Shown here: piece by piece, positions 42,221-51,200 of the stretch | Layout: every line of letters begins with the position of its first letter | Numbering within the stretch: the stretch's first letter is position 1 | Source: Nocardioides exalbidus | Lineage (GTDB): Bacteria; Actinomycetota; Actinomycetes; Propionibacteriales; Nocardioidaceae | Reading direction: 5' to 3' | Assembly: GCF_900105585.1 (NCBI RefSeq) | Contig: NZ_FNRT01000002.1 | Span: 2,542,001 to 2,606,000 of the forward strand | Length of the DNA stretch: 64,000 nucleotides | Notes under the pieces: generated by a model | What the model saw: the letters and a program-made list of their open reading frames with translations, nothing else | Databases searched by the model: none | What the model was told of the DNA's origin: nothing | Made by a program: the position numbers and the translations under genes

Positions 42221-43378
42221 TCACCGGAGCTCGTACGCGCCGAGGTCGGGGCGCCCGACGGCCGGCCGGCGCACCTGGCCGGCCGGGGCGGCGTACTCCC
42301 AGCGCGGGCGCCAGCGCCTCGGCACCGCCACGCCGCGGTCGACGGCGGACGAGGAGGCGAGCAGGCGGAAGTCCTCGCGGCCCGGGTCGGCGAAGCCGGA
42401 CAGGCCCACGCGGCGGTTGGCCCAGGCGTCGACGGCCGAGGGCGTGGCGCCTGACGTGAGGTCGCCGGGGCCGACGAGCAGGTTGTTGCGCAGGTGGGCG
42501 CGGGCGGCGGGGGCGAGGTTCACGAACGTGCCCGACGAGCGCTGGTTGACGAAGGTGTTGTGCACGACCCAGAGCGTGCGGCTCGGGTTGGTGAGCCCCT
42601 CGGCGCCGTAGGAGACGAGGGCCGGGTTCTCCGAGCGGGGGCCCTGCACGACCACGTTGCCGGCGACGAGCGACAGCCCGCCGTTGGGCAGGTCGATGGA
42701 ATAGCTCGCGGTCGCGTCGCCGTCGCTGATCCGGTTGCCGACGATGGTGTTGCGGGCCGCGCGCGACTTGATCTCGTGGCCGGTGTCGGCGCGCGAGAGC
42801 CAGCTGCCGGTGACGGTCAGCGAGCGGACGTTGCCGACGTAGAGGTTGTGCGAGTAGCCGTCGCCGAACCCGTTGCGGAAGAACCGCGACCGGCTGATCA
42901 CGAGGTCGGACTCGGGGTCGGCACCGGTGAGGATGCCCATCTCGTTGTGGTGGAACCAGCTGCGGGTGACGGTGAGGTCGGTGCCCTCGGCGCGGATGCC
43001 GGCGCCGTTCCGGTCCGGCACGGTCGCGCCGCTGAACTCGATCCGGTCGACGGTGGTGCGGTCGCCGGCGACGACCCAGATCGCCTTGCCCTGCGCGTCG
43101 TTGCCGTCGGCGCGCAGGTGCACCCGGCCGCCGTCCCCGCGCAGGGTCAGGTCGTCCTGGGTCCACGTCGCGACGTCGCCGGCGTAGGTCCCCGGGTCGA
43201 TCAGGACGGTGTCCCCGTCGCCCGCCACGGCCGCCGCCGCGCTGGGCGTCGTGAGATCGCGGTCGGGACCCACGTGCCACGTGCGCGGTGCCTGCGCGCG
43301 GGAGGGGTCGTCGTACGACGCACTCGCGGGTGCGGCGACGAGCAGCCCGGCAGCGAGGGCGAGGACCGCGGCGCGCAC
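42221..43378 (-). CDS. Secreted right-handed parallel beta-helix protein
   Basis: 385 aa. Signal peptide with cleavage near ASA-S (about 21). The body shows regular beta-helix coils (TVDRIEFSGAT, LTVTRSWFHHNEMGI, LVISRSRFFRNGFG, LTVTGSWLSRADTG, NTIVGNRISDGDA), like pectate-lyase-like/Cas-fold proteins. Substrate (polysaccharide binding or cleavage) unknown. Begins 1 nt after the phosphohexomutase stop, so co-transcribed. Confidence 0.78.
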   Translation of the reverse strand: MRAAVLALAAGLLVAAPASASYDDPSRAQAPRTWHVGPDRDLTTPSAAAAVAGDGDTVLIDPGTYAGDVATWTQDDLTLRGDGGRVHLRADGNDAQGKAIWVVAGDRTTVDRIEFSGATVPDRNGAGIRAEGTDLTVTRSWFHHNEMGILTGADPESDLVISRSRFFRNGFGDGYSHNLYVGNVRSLTVTGSWLSRADTGHEIKSRAARNTIVGNRISDGDATASYSIDLPNGGLSLVAGNVVVQGPRSENPALVSYGAEGLTNPSRTLWVVHNTFVNQRSSGTFVNLAPAARAHLRNNLLVGPGDLTSGATPSAVDAWANRRVGLSGFADPGREDFRLLASSSAVDRGVAVPRRWRPRWEYAAPAGQVRRPAVGRPDLGAYELR

Positions 43379-43379
43379 G

Positions 43380-45035
43380 TCAGGCGCCGAAGGCGGAGGT
43401 CCGGAGGTCGGCCTTGATCGCGTCGAGCCGGCCGGCGGCGGAGATCCGGGCGGCGTCGACGCCGCTGCCGCCGGTGCCGGGCTCGACGGGGATGACGACC
43501 TCGAGGTAGCACTTCACCTTCGGCTCGGTGCCGCTCGGGCGGACGATCACGCGCGCACCCTCGGCGAGGGAGTAGCGCAGGCCGTCGGTGGGCGGCAGGA
43601 GGTCGGAGCCCTCCGAGAGGTCCTCGGCCCTCTCGACCGCCAGCCCGCCCAGTGTGGTCGGCGGAGCCGCGCGCAGCCGGTCCATCGTCGCCGGGATGTC
43701 GGCGAGGTCGTCGAAGCGCACCGAGAGCTGGTCGGTGGCGTGGAGGCCGTGCTCGTGGGCGATGTCGTCGAGGAGGTCGGTGAGCGTGCGCCCGTCGGCC
43801 TTCGCAGAGGCGGCGAGCTCGCAGACGAGCAGCAGCGCCGAGACGCCGTCCTTGTCCTTCACGTGCTCGGGGTCGCAGCAGTAGCCGAGCGCCTCCTCGT
43901 AGCCGAAGGCGAGGCCGTCGACGCGGCCGATCCACTTGAACCCGGTGAGGGTCTCCTCGTGCGGCTGGCCGGCGGCCGCGGCCATCTTGCCGAGCAGGCT
44001 GGAGGAGACGATCGAGTTGGCGTAGGTGCCGGTGCGGCCGCGGCGGATCAGGTGGTGGGCGAGCAGCGCGCCGACCTCGTCGCCGCGCAGCATCCGCCAG
44101 CCGTGGGCGTCGGGCACCGCGACCGCGCAGCGGTCGGCGTCGGGGTCGTTGGCCACGACCAGGTCGGCCTTCCTCTCCGCTGCGAGGGCCATGGCGAGGT
44201 CCATCGCGCCCGGCTCCTCGGGGTTGGGGAAGGCGACGGTCGGGAAGTCGGGGTCGGGGTCCTCCTGCTGCTCGACGACGTGGGGCGCCTCGAAGCCGGC
44301 CGTCTCCAGCACCTGCGCGACCGTCGTGCCGCCCACGCCGTGCAGCGGTGTGTAGACGAGCGTGAGGTCGCGCGGGCCGTCCTCGGCGAGCTCGGCGACG
44401 GTGTCGAGGTAGCGGTCGACGATCTCCTCGGAGACGAGGCCCCCGGCATCACCGCGCGGCAGGTCGGCGAGCGCGCCGACGGCGGCGATCCGGTCGGCGA
44501 TCTCGATGTCGGCGGGCGGCACGATCTGGCTGCCGTCGCCGAGGTAGACCTTGTAGCCGTTGTCCTGCGGCGGGTTGTGGCTCGCGGTGACCATCACGCC
44601 GGCCGCGCAGCCGAGCTCGCGGATCGCGTAGGCCAGCAGGGGGGTGGGCAGCGTGCGCGGCATGACGAGGGCCTTGAAGCCGGCGCCGGTCATGATCTCG
44701 GCGGTGTCGCGCGCGAAGACGTCGGAGTTGTGGCGGGCGTCGAAGCCGATCACGACGGATCCGCCCGCGTGGCCGGTGTCCGTGAGGTAGGCCGCCAGTC
44801 CGGCCGCCGCGCGGGTGACCACGACGCGGTTCATCCGGTTCGGACCGGCGCCGAGGGCGCCGCGCAGGCCGGCCGTGCCGAACTCGAGCGTCCCGGCGAA
44901 GCGGTCGGCGAGATCGGTCTCCTCGCCGCGCTCCGCGGCGGCGACGACCGCCTCGAGCTCGGTCCGCGTCTGCTCGTCGGGGTCCTCGGCCGCCCACGCG
45001 CGGGCGGTCTCGATCAGGTCGGTCTGGTCGGTCAT
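43380..45035 (-). CDS. Phospho-sugar mutase (phosphomannomutase/phosphoglucomutase family)
   Basis: 551 aa alpha-D-phosphohexomutase. GTAGLRG near 53-59, active serine loop TASHNPPQDNGYKVY, metal-binding DPDADR, phosphate-binding RPSGTEPKVKCYLE at the C-terminus. Length and sequence resemble the PmmB (Rv3308) / phosphopentomutase-like group; in this salvage setting conversion of (deoxy)ribose-1-phosphate to 5-phosphate is possible (inference). TAGCGT 6 nt before the ATG. Confidence 0.92.
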   Translation of the reverse strand: MTDQTDLIETARAWAAEDPDEQTRTELEAVVAAAERGEETDLADRFAGTLEFGTAGLRGALGAGPNRMNRVVVTRAAAGLAAYLTDTGHAGGSVVIGFDARHNSDVFARDTAEIMTGAGFKALVMPRTLPTPLLAYAIRELGCAAGVMVTASHNPPQDNGYKVYLGDGSQIVPPADIEIADRIAAVGALADLPRGDAGGLVSEEIVDRYLDTVAELAEDGPRDLTLVYTPLHGVGGTTVAQVLETAGFEAPHVVEQQEDPDPDFPTVAFPNPEEPGAMDLAMALAAERKADLVVANDPDADRCAVAVPDAHGWRMLRGDEVGALLAHHLIRRGRTGTYANSIVSSSLLGKMAAAAGQPHEETLTGFKWIGRVDGLAFGYEEALGYCCDPEHVKDKDGVSALLLVCELAASAKADGRTLTDLLDDIAHEHGLHATDQLSVRFDDLADIPATMDRLRAAPPTTLGGLAVERAEDLSEGSDLLPPTDGLRYSLAEGARVIVRPSGTEPKVKCYLEVVIPVEPGTGGSGVDAARISAAGRLDAIKADLRTSAFGA

Positions 45036-46054
45036 GGACGCACGCTATCCCTCGCCGGTCGCGGTGCCCGGTGGGCGGTGTCGGTGGGTGCTGCCACCAT
45101 CGGTCGATGATCGATCACCTGGGCATCAACTGCACCGACCTCGGCCGGGCAGCCACGTTCTACGACCGGGTCCTCGGGGTCCTCGGCCACCGTCGCGTCA
45201 TGGACGTCGGCGTCGCGATCGGCTACGGCACCGACGCGCCCGACTTCTGGATCGGCACCTTCGACGGTGTCGGCGACAACCGCGAGGTCCACGTCGCGTT
45301 CACCGCGCCCGACGCCGCCACGGTCCGGGCCTGGCACGCCGAGGCGCTGGCCGCCGGGGCCGAGTCGCTCCACGAGCCGCGGCTCTGGCCGGAGTACCAC
45401 CCGGCCTACTACGGCGCCTTCGTCCGCGACACCGAGGGCAACAACATCGAGGCCGTCTGCCACACCGGCGACAGCTGAGCGGCTCCGACAGGCCCCCGAG
45501 AAGGGGTCCGCCACGTGCTCACCGGCCGGGATCCACCGGAGCACCTCGTCCACCAGCGCCTCCGGGCTGGCTCCGCTGTCGAGCCGCAGCACCGGCTGAC
45601 GGCGTTCGCCCAGCCACTCCTCGTGGACGGCGCGGCTGCGTCCGCTGAACGACGGGTCGTCATATCCGCGGGCCCACTCCAGGAAGGCCGCCCACGCCGA
45701 CTCGTCGAACTCCGCACCGCCCCTCCGGTGCACCTCCCGTGCCTCCAGTCGCCGCAGCCTCTCCGCGGGCTCGAGGGTCACGAAGACGATGGCGTCGCAC
45801 AGCTCGACGACCTGCTCACCCCACCCCACCATCGACCCGGACAGCACCCAGGCCTCCCTCGGGGCGAACACCTCGCTCATCAGTCGCAGCCGGTCGGCCT
45901 CCGGTCGCCTCTCGACGTAGGGCGGGTCGGACGGCACCCAGAAGTAGTCGTCGGCATCGGCGTGCGGCACGGACCAGTGGTTCGCCAGCGCCCTGGCCAG
46001 CGTGGTGGTCCCCGACCCGCTCGCGCCCAGCACGTGCAGCCTGCTCCGCATCAT
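45032..46054 (-). CDS. AAA/adenylate-kinase-like P-loop protein with antisense read-through tail
   Basis: Open frame of 340 aa. Residues 1-175 are a small nucleoside-kinase-like P-loop ATPase: GASGSGTTTLARALA (10-24), DADDYFWVPSDPPYVERRP, LSGSMVGWGEQV, ERLRRLEAREVHRRGG (lid Arg). Homologues of this type are normally about 175-190 aa. Here no stop occurs at the natural end (near 45500), and the frame runs on through the reverse complement of the VOC gene to 45032, the tail being low-complexity. The real C-terminus is uncertain. Probably cytosolic; substrate unknown. Confidence 0.6.
   Translation of the reverse strand: MMRSRLHVLGASGSGTTTLARALANHWSVPHADADDYFWVPSDPPYVERRPEADRLRLMSEVFAPREAWVLSGSMVGWGEQVVELCDAIVFVTLEPAERLRRLEAREVHRRGGAEFDESAWAAFLEWARGYDDPSFSGRSRAVHEEWLGERRQPVLRLDSGASPEALVDEVLRWIPAGEHVADPFSGACRSRSAVAGVADGLDVVALGVADEGAVVGRVVLRPEPRLVERLGPGGQRLGVPGPDRGGVGRGERDVDLAVVADTVEGADPEVGRVGAVADRDADVHDATVAEDPEDPVVERGCPAEVGAVDAQVIDHRPMVAAPTDTAHRAPRPARDSVRP
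45042..45047 (-). promoter_or_regulatory. -10 hexamer of the phosphohexomutase gene (leaderless)
   Basis: TAGCGT on the minus strand, 6 nt before the ATG at 45035. Confidence 0.5.
45107..45478 (+). CDS. VOC family protein
   Basis: 123 aa, single vicinal-oxygen-chelate domain: DHLGINCTDLGRAATFYDRVLGVLG, REVHVAFTAPDAATVRAWHAEALAAGA, FVRDTEGNNIEAVCH; metal ligand candidates are H4, H60-type and the C-terminal Glu. Function unknown. The ATG at 45107 follows CACCAT at 6 nt. Lies wholly within the antisense open frame of the convergent kinase-like gene. Confidence 0.85.
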   Translation: MIDHLGINCTDLGRAATFYDRVLGVLGHRRVMDVGVAIGYGTDAPDFWIGTFDGVGDNREVHVAFTAPDAATVRAWHAEALAAGAESLHEPRLWPEYHPAYYGAFVRDTEGNNIEAVCHTGDS

Positions 46055-46091
46055 GTCGCCATCCTCGCAGCGGCTGGCCGGTCGGCCCGGC

Positions 46092-46097
46092 TAGCGT
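46092..46097 (+). promoter_or_regulatory. -10 hexamer of the MOSC gene (leaderless)
   Basis: TAGCGT, 6 nt before the GTG at 46104. Confidence 0.5.
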
Positions 46098-46103
46098 GGC
46101 CCG

Positions 46104-46748
46104 GTGAGCGCCTCCGTCCTGTCCGTCAACGCCGGCCGGCTCGCGCCCGTCGAGGGCATGCGTCGTCCCAGCGGGATCCACAAGCAGCCGGTCGACCGGA
46201 TCGAGGTGCGCGACCCCGGGCCGAAGCACGGCGGGCTCGGCAGCGGCGTGGTCGGCGATGCGATCGGCAGCCGCAAGCACCACGGCGGCGAGACGCAGGC
46301 GGTCTACGCCGTCGCCCGTGAGGAGCTGGACTGGTGGGGCCGCGAGCTCGGCCGCGACCTGCCCGCCGGGGTCTTCGGGGAGAACCTCACCACCCTCGGC
46401 CTCGACGTCGACGCCGCCGAGCTGGGGGAGCGGTGGCGGGTCGGCCTCACGCTCCTCGAGGTGTGCGGGCCGCGGGTCCCGTGCGCGACCTTCGCCAAGC
46501 ACATGGCCGAGCCGCGGTGGGTGCGGCGCTTCACCGAGCACGGCCTGACCGGTGCCTACCTGGCGGTGCGCGAGGCCGGCTGGATCGAGCGCGACGACCC
46601 GATCGAGGTGGTCCACCGGCCCGGCCACGGCCTCACCGTCCCGATGTACTTCCGGGCCGTGATGGGCGACCGCGACCTGGCCGAGGCGATCCTCGACGCC
46701 CGGGTGCTGCCCGAGGTCGAGCACGAGTGGCTCGCCGGGCGGCGATGA
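46104..46748 (+). CDS. MOSC domain protein (YiiM-like)
   Basis: 214 aa. MOSC domain with GVVGDAIGSRKHHGGETQAVYAVAREELDWW, GVFGENLTT and the conserved cysteine in GPRVPCATF (the family's sulfur-carrying or substrate Cys). YiiM-type proteins reduce N-hydroxylated purines via molybdenum cofactor; that role here is an inference. GTG start with leaderless -10. Convergent with hmuO (24 bp). Confidence 0.85.
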   Translation: MSASVLSVNAGRLAPVEGMRRPSGIHKQPVDRIEVRDPGPKHGGLGSGVVGDAIGSRKHHGGETQAVYAVAREELDWWGRELGRDLPAGVFGENLTTLGLDVDAAELGERWRVGLTLLEVCGPRVPCATFAKHMAEPRWVRRFTEHGLTGAYLAVREAGWIERDDPIEVVHRPGHGLTVPMYFRAVMGDRDLAEAILDARVLPEVEHEWLAGRR

Positions 46749-46772
46749 CACCGGGCGTCGAGGAACAGCCGG

Positions 46773-47462
46773 TCAGCGGAGGTAGCCGGCCAGGTCCCGC
46801 CCCAGCTCGGTGAAGACCGCCTGGTTGAGCTCGAAGGCCGTGCTGACCTCCTCGACCACGCGCGCCTGCTGCCCGGGAGTGAGCTCGAGCGCGTCGAGAC
46901 GGGCACGGTAGCCGTCCTTGTAGGGCTTCGGCTTCGGGATCCCGGGGAAGGCGTAGAACGCCGTGCCCCGGCCCGCGAGCCCGAGCTCGCGGTCGAGCAC
47001 CCGGCCGATCACCTGGCCGCCGGACAGGTCGCCGAGGTAGCGCGTGTAGTGGTGCGCCACGAACAGCGGCGCCCACGTGCGGGCCTCGAGCAGCTGCGCG
47101 ACGTACGCGTCCGTGGCGGGGCTGTGGAAGACGTCGGGGGCCGGCACGCCGGAGGCCTCGGCCCAGTAGGCGAGGTCCTCCTCGATCGCCGGGAGGCGGT
47201 CGAGGGCCGGGTCGACGACGGCGGCGACGGCGGGCTCCGCGCCGAGCTCGGTGCCGAGCATCTCCATCGTGCGGTAGACCTCGCGGTAGCGCAGGAGGTA
47301 GTCACGCACCCCGAGCGCGTTGACCCGCGCCGCGGTGAGCTCGGCCATGAACGAGGAGTTCTCGGCCTCGGTGTGCGCGGCCTGCGAGCCCTCGCGCATG
47401 GCGCGCGAGAGGGGTGCCGTGGCCGGCTCGGCCACGACGGCGGGATCGAGGAGGGGGGACAT
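46773..47462 (-). CDS. hmuO: Biliverdin-producing heme oxygenase
   Basis: 229 aa. Opens heme to biliverdin, CO and iron. Proximal heme ligand H30 (GSQAAHTEAE), distal helix signature YLGDLSGGQ (142-150) and RYREVYRTMEML. Similar in length to corynebacterial HmuO. Last gene of the heme island, behind the HtaA-type surface protein, completing uptake to iron release. It has GAGAG-type ribosome site; a hairpin (47506-47545) lies before it. Confidence 0.94.
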   Translation of the reverse strand: MSPLLDPAVVAEPATAPLSRAMREGSQAAHTEAENSSFMAELTAARVNALGVRDYLLRYREVYRTMEMLGTELGAEPAVAAVVDPALDRLPAIEEDLAYWAEASGVPAPDVFHSPATDAYVAQLLEARTWAPLFVAHHYTRYLGDLSGGQVIGRVLDRELGLAGRGTAFYAFPGIPKPKPYKDGYRARLDALELTPGQQARVVEEVSTAFELNQAVFTELGRDLAGYLR

Positions 47463-47505
47463 GTCGTGCTCTCTTCTCTCGGCTGTTCGGTGGGTTGCTG
47501 GGGGA

Positions 47506-47545
47506 GGTGGCGCCCGACCGGCGTCGCTGCCGGCCGGGCGCCACC
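47506..47545 (-). terminator. Hairpin between htaA-like gene and hmuO
   Basis: 17-bp arms (47506-47522, 47529-47545) with one mismatch and 6-nt loop, 6 bp past the stop of the surface protein. No U-tract, so it may be a partial terminator or mRNA stabiliser setting hmuO expression. Confidence 0.6.
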
Positions 47546-47550
47546 CGATG

Positions 47551-49836
47551 TCACGCCACGCGGAAGGTGCGGGTGACCCTGGCCTTGGCGACGTCGTCGT
47601 TGCCGGGGACCTTCACGACGAGGGCGTACTTCCCCTTGCCGAGCCTGGGGAGCCTGACCTTCGCGACGCCGCCCTTGATGCGGGCCGTGATCGTCGTGAC
47701 CTTGCTGCTCGTGCCCGTCTTCGACACCGTGCGGAGCACCGCCGTGATCTTGCCGGTGGCGAGGCCGCTGACCTTCACGACCGCAGTGCCCTTCCTGCCG
47801 GCCGTGGGCCTGGTGCCCCACGTGACCTTCGCCCGGCCCTTCACCGGCTCGTCGGCGGTGCCGGACTCCGGGGCGGGCGTGGTCGGTGTCGGGGTGGCAG
47901 TCGGGGTCGGGGTGGGGGTCGGCTGGACGGGCGCGGCGGCCACGGTGACGACCTTGGAGGCCGCAGCGGCCTCGTGGTTGGTGTCACCGGCGTACGTCGC
48001 GACGAGCGTGTGGGCGCCGGTCGCGAGGTGGGCGACGGTGAAGGTGGCCGTCCCGTCGACGAGGTCGGCCTCGCCCAGCGCGGTCGCCCCCTCGGTCAGC
48101 GTCACCGGGCCGGTGGCGGCGGCGGGGAGCTGGACAGTGACCTCGACGGGCTGGCCGGCGGTGACGTCCTGCGCCTCGACCGTGAGGGTCGGCAAGGCCT
48201 TCGCCACCGTGGCGGTCGCGGTCTGCGCAACTCCCGCGTGGGAGGCGTCGCCGGAGTACGACGCGGTCAGCGTGCGGGTGCCCGCGGTGGGCTTGCGCAG
48301 GCGGAACGTCGCCTTGCCGGCGTCGACGGCCGAGCGGCCCAGCACGGTCGAGCCGTCATGCAGGGTGACGGTGCCACCCACGGTGCCGGTGCCGGTGACG
48401 GCCACGGAGACGACCTGGTCGTCGCCGTAGTCCACGTCGGCGGCCGTGACGGCGAGCGTCGCGGCCGAGCCGATGAAGGTGATCGGCGTGTAGGTCTCGT
48501 AGAGCGCCTGCGTGGCACCGGAGCCCGGGTAGGTGTAGATGCCGTAGTTGACGAGGTCCGCAGGGTTCGGCCTGGCGGCGACGGCGGCGTCGATGGCGGT
48601 CTTGTCGACGGTCACCGTCGCGGTGAACGACCCGTCGGGGCGCAGCTCGACGGCGCCGCCGGCCTCACCACCGATGGCCGACATGGACGCGGCCGGGACG
48701 GCCCACTTCTGGCTGGTGTTGACCCGGGTGGCGGCCGCAGCGCCGGCGGAGGGCCGCCAGCCCTGCGCGAACTTGCCGAAGACGACGTACGCGCCCGCCT
48801 GCTGGCCGGCCAGCGGCGGCCGGGTGCCGGTCGCCAGGGACGGGTCGAAGCCCGTGCCCTCGACGGTGACCTGGTGGCTGCCGTCGGCGAGGAGCGTCGT
48901 GCGCGACACGGTGACGCGCGGCGCCCAGGTGACGTTGAGCGGGGTGGTCAGCTTGCGGGCGTCGACGCTGCCGCCGCTGGAGTACCAGTACGACGCGGTG
49001 CCGACGAGGCCCTGGAAGTCGACGAACGACTGCGGGAACGAGCCGGCGGTCGCCGGGGTGGCGGTGCTCTGCGGCGAGCTGCCGGCAGGCGGCGTGACCG
49101 TGACGCCGAGGTAGCGCGGGGTGACGGTGAACCCGCTCGTGGTCAGGTCCACGCCGGTGAGGTCGGCGAGGGTGACCTCGGTGGCGGGGAGCGCGCTCCA
49201 CGCCGTCGGGTCGTCCATGTCCGAGCCGTAGCCGCTGAGCGTCGCGGTCAGCTTCCCGGTGCCGTTGGTGACGCTCAGCTCCGGGTCGGAGACGTAGAAG
49301 AACGACATGCCGGAGTAGTAGACGACCGTGAAGTCGCCGTCCCAGCTGATCGTGCCGGTGTCGGTGACCGGGTCGACCGTCCCGGTGCCGTTGGCGATCG
49401 AGACGACGTTCTCGGACAGGGTGGCGCCGGTGTTGGTGGTCGCGCCGGTCGAGCTGGTGCGGGTGCCCGCCCACGTGGTCGGGGCGTAGCCGCCGCTGGC
49501 GAGCTTGTCCTCGATGGTGACGTTGCCGTCGCTGCTGGACCAGCCGGCGGTGGCGCCGTTGGCCCAGGTCGCGCCCTGGTCGGCGGCCCTCAGCGTCTGG
49601 CCGCCGGCGCCCGGGTCGTCGAGCCTGCCGGCCGAGAACAGGTTCCAGGTGCCGGGGGCGAAGGCGCCGCCGGTGCTCTCGGAGTTGAGCTCCCAGCGCA
49701 GCTCGGCGCTGGTGATGCTCGTCGTCGCTGCCTGCGCGGGGGCCGGGGTCGCGAGGACCGCCGTCGCCCCGGCCGCGAGGGCCAGCGTGGCGAGGCTGCT
49801 CACGGAGCGGCGGAGACCGCTGTGCGCGTGCGTCAT
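47551..49836 (-). CDS. Secreted HtaA-like heme-binding protein with Ig-like repeats
   Basis: 761 aa. Signal peptide 1-36 (ATPAPAQA-A). HtaA-like domain (about 38-260; ITSAELRWELNSES, GTGTVDPVTDTGTISWDGDFTVVYYSGMSFFYVSDPEL, ADLTGVDL), then a second domain (about 310-460; VTVEGTGF, GAYVVFGKFAQGWRPS, YETYTPITF), two Big_3-like Ig repeats (about 465-655), a Pro-Thr linker and a C-terminal beta domain. No membrane helix, so released or wall-associated. HtaA proteins bind heme for HmuT. ATGA overlap with the upstream gene; GGAAGGAAAG ribosome site. Confidence 0.82.
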   Translation of the reverse strand: MTHAHSGLRRSVSSLATLALAAGATAVLATPAPAQAATTSITSAELRWELNSESTGGAFAPGTWNLFSAGRLDDPGAGGQTLRAADQGATWANGATAGWSSSDGNVTIEDKLASGGYAPTTWAGTRTSSTGATTNTGATLSENVVSIANGTGTVDPVTDTGTISWDGDFTVVYYSGMSFFYVSDPELSVTNGTGKLTATLSGYGSDMDDPTAWSALPATEVTLADLTGVDLTTSGFTVTPRYLGVTVTPPAGSSPQSTATPATAGSFPQSFVDFQGLVGTASYWYSSGGSVDARKLTTPLNVTWAPRVTVSRTTLLADGSHQVTVEGTGFDPSLATGTRPPLAGQQAGAYVVFGKFAQGWRPSAGAAAATRVNTSQKWAVPAASMSAIGGEAGGAVELRPDGSFTATVTVDKTAIDAAVAARPNPADLVNYGIYTYPGSGATQALYETYTPITFIGSAATLAVTAADVDYGDDQVVSVAVTGTGTVGGTVTLHDGSTVLGRSAVDAGKATFRLRKPTAGTRTLTASYSGDASHAGVAQTATATVAKALPTLTVEAQDVTAGQPVEVTVQLPAAATGPVTLTEGATALGEADLVDGTATFTVAHLATGAHTLVATYAGDTNHEAAAASKVVTVAAAPVQPTPTPTPTATPTPTTPAPESGTADEPVKGRAKVTWGTRPTAGRKGTAVVKVSGLATGKITAVLRTVSKTGTSSKVTTITARIKGGVAKVRLPRLGKGKYALVVKVPGNDDVAKARVTRTFRVA

Positions 49837-51200
49837 TTCTTTCCTTCCAGGGGAGTGCTGGTCAGGGAGGTGCTGACCAAGGTTGTCGCGAGTGCTCCGA
49901 GCAGCAGCACGCAACCGAGCAGCCACAGGACGTGGGACTCGGGGTCGCCGGCCGCGGGTGCGGCCGTCGTGGGGGACGGGGGGTCGGCCGCGGCCCCGGC
50001 CGGGACGAGCACGGGCTGGACGGCCATCGGCATCGGCTGGCCCGGCGCCCGGGTGCCGGTGGAGCCGCCGCCTCCGGGCGAGCCGCCCGCCCCGACGTCG
50101 TACGACGACCCGGTCGAGCCCGTGGACTGCGTGGTCCGGGCGGTCGGGGTCGAGGTCGGCGTGGCGCCGGCCGACGGTGTGCCGGTCGGCGACGTGGTCG
50201 GGGTCGGCGTCCTCGTCGGGGTCCCGGTGGGCGTGGCCGTCGGAGTCCTCGTCGGCGTCGCGGTGGCCGTGGCGGTGGGCGTCGCGATCGTCGCGCCGGC
50301 CCAGCTCACGGTCAGCGGCAGCGCGGGCTTCCAGGCGTCGGTGGCTCCGCCGGTGGAGTACCAGTAGCCGGCGGAGCCGGCGCTCGACAGGAAGCCGAGG
50401 AAGCTGGCCGGGAAGGCGCCCTTCCACTGCCCGCCGACCTGCGCGGCCTGGTCGGACGGCGGGGTCCAGCCGACGCCGAGGTAGGCCGGGGTGCTGGCGA
50501 AGCCGTCGGCCGCGGCCAGGTCGACCTCGGTGCGTGGCAGGTCGGCCAGGACGACGGGCGTCGGCGGCAGCGGGTTCCACTGCGACTGGTCCTCCATCGA
50601 GGACGCGAAGCCGCCGGCGGTCGCGCTGAGCTGGGCCTTGTCCGCGGTCACGGTCAGCACCGGGTCGGTGACGGTGAAGTAGGACATGCCGGAGTAGTAG
50701 AGGACCGTGAACGAGCCCTGCCACGCGATCGTCGCGGTGCCGGTGGTCGGGTCGACGGTGCCGGTGCCGTTGCTGACGACGACCTGGTGGTTGCTGAACT
50801 GGCCGCTCGTCGGGCTCGCGATCGCCGTGCCGGCCGGCGTCGTGCCGAGCCCGGCCCAGGTCGCCGTCGCGTAGGTGCCGTCGGGCTCCTGCTTCTCGAT
50901 GCGCACGTTGCCGTCCTCGGCCCTCCAGCTCGCCTGCGGGAGCGTGGTGCCGCCCCTGCCGGGGTCGGGCACGATGCCGGCGGAGAAGAAGTTGTGGGTG
51001 CCCGGCGCGAAGGCGCGGTTGTTGGACTCGTTGTTGAGGCCCCACCGCAGCTGCGCGGTGGTGACGGAGAACGCCTCGGACTGCGCCCGGGCCGGCTCGG
51101 CCAGCAACGCGCTCGGGGCCACGGCGGCGAGCAGCAGCGCCGCCGTGGTGACCAGGGTGGCGGTCAGGGCACCGACAGCCGCGCGGATCCGGGTGCTCAC
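49833..51200 (-). CDS. Membrane-anchored HtaA-like heme-binding protein
   Basis: 455 aa. Signal peptide about 1-40, one HtaA-like domain (about 44-300; VTTAQLRWGLNNES, GTGTVDPTTGTATIAWQGSFTVLYYSGMSYFTVTDPVL, LADLPRTEVDLAAADGF), a long Thr/Pro/Ala linker (about 310-380), Gly-rich stretch, and a C-terminal helix (VLWLLGCVLLLGALATTLV). Likely presents heme at the cell surface. The usual HtaA FxGH-type histidine position holds YYSGM in both HtaA-like copies. GTG start overlaps the stop of the preceding gene. Confidence 0.82.
   Translation of the reverse strand: MSTRIRAAVGALTATLVTTAALLLAAVAPSALLAEPARAQSEAFSVTTAQLRWGLNNESNNRAFAPGTHNFFSAGIVPDPGRGGTTLPQASWRAEDGNVRIEKQEPDGTYATATWAGLGTTPAGTAIASPTSGQFSNHQVVVSNGTGTVDPTTGTATIAWQGSFTVLYYSGMSYFTVTDPVLTVTADKAQLSATAGGFASSMEDQSQWNPLPPTPVVLADLPRTEVDLAAADGFASTPAYLGVGWTPPSDQAAQVGGQWKGAFPASFLGFLSSAGSAGYWYSTGGATDAWKPALPLTVSWAGATIATPTATATATPTRTPTATPTGTPTRTPTPTTSPTGTPSAGATPTSTPTARTTQSTGSTGSSYDVGAGGSPGGGGSTGTRAPGQPMPMAVQPVLVPAGAAADPPSPTTAAPAAGDPESHVLWLLGCVLLLGALATTLVSTSLTSTPLEGKK

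Noticed and set aside
50120..50310. Thr/Pro repeat stretch as a regulatory DNA repeat
   Set aside because: It is the coding sequence of the linker in the anchored HtaA-like protein; degenerate in DNA but regular in protein.
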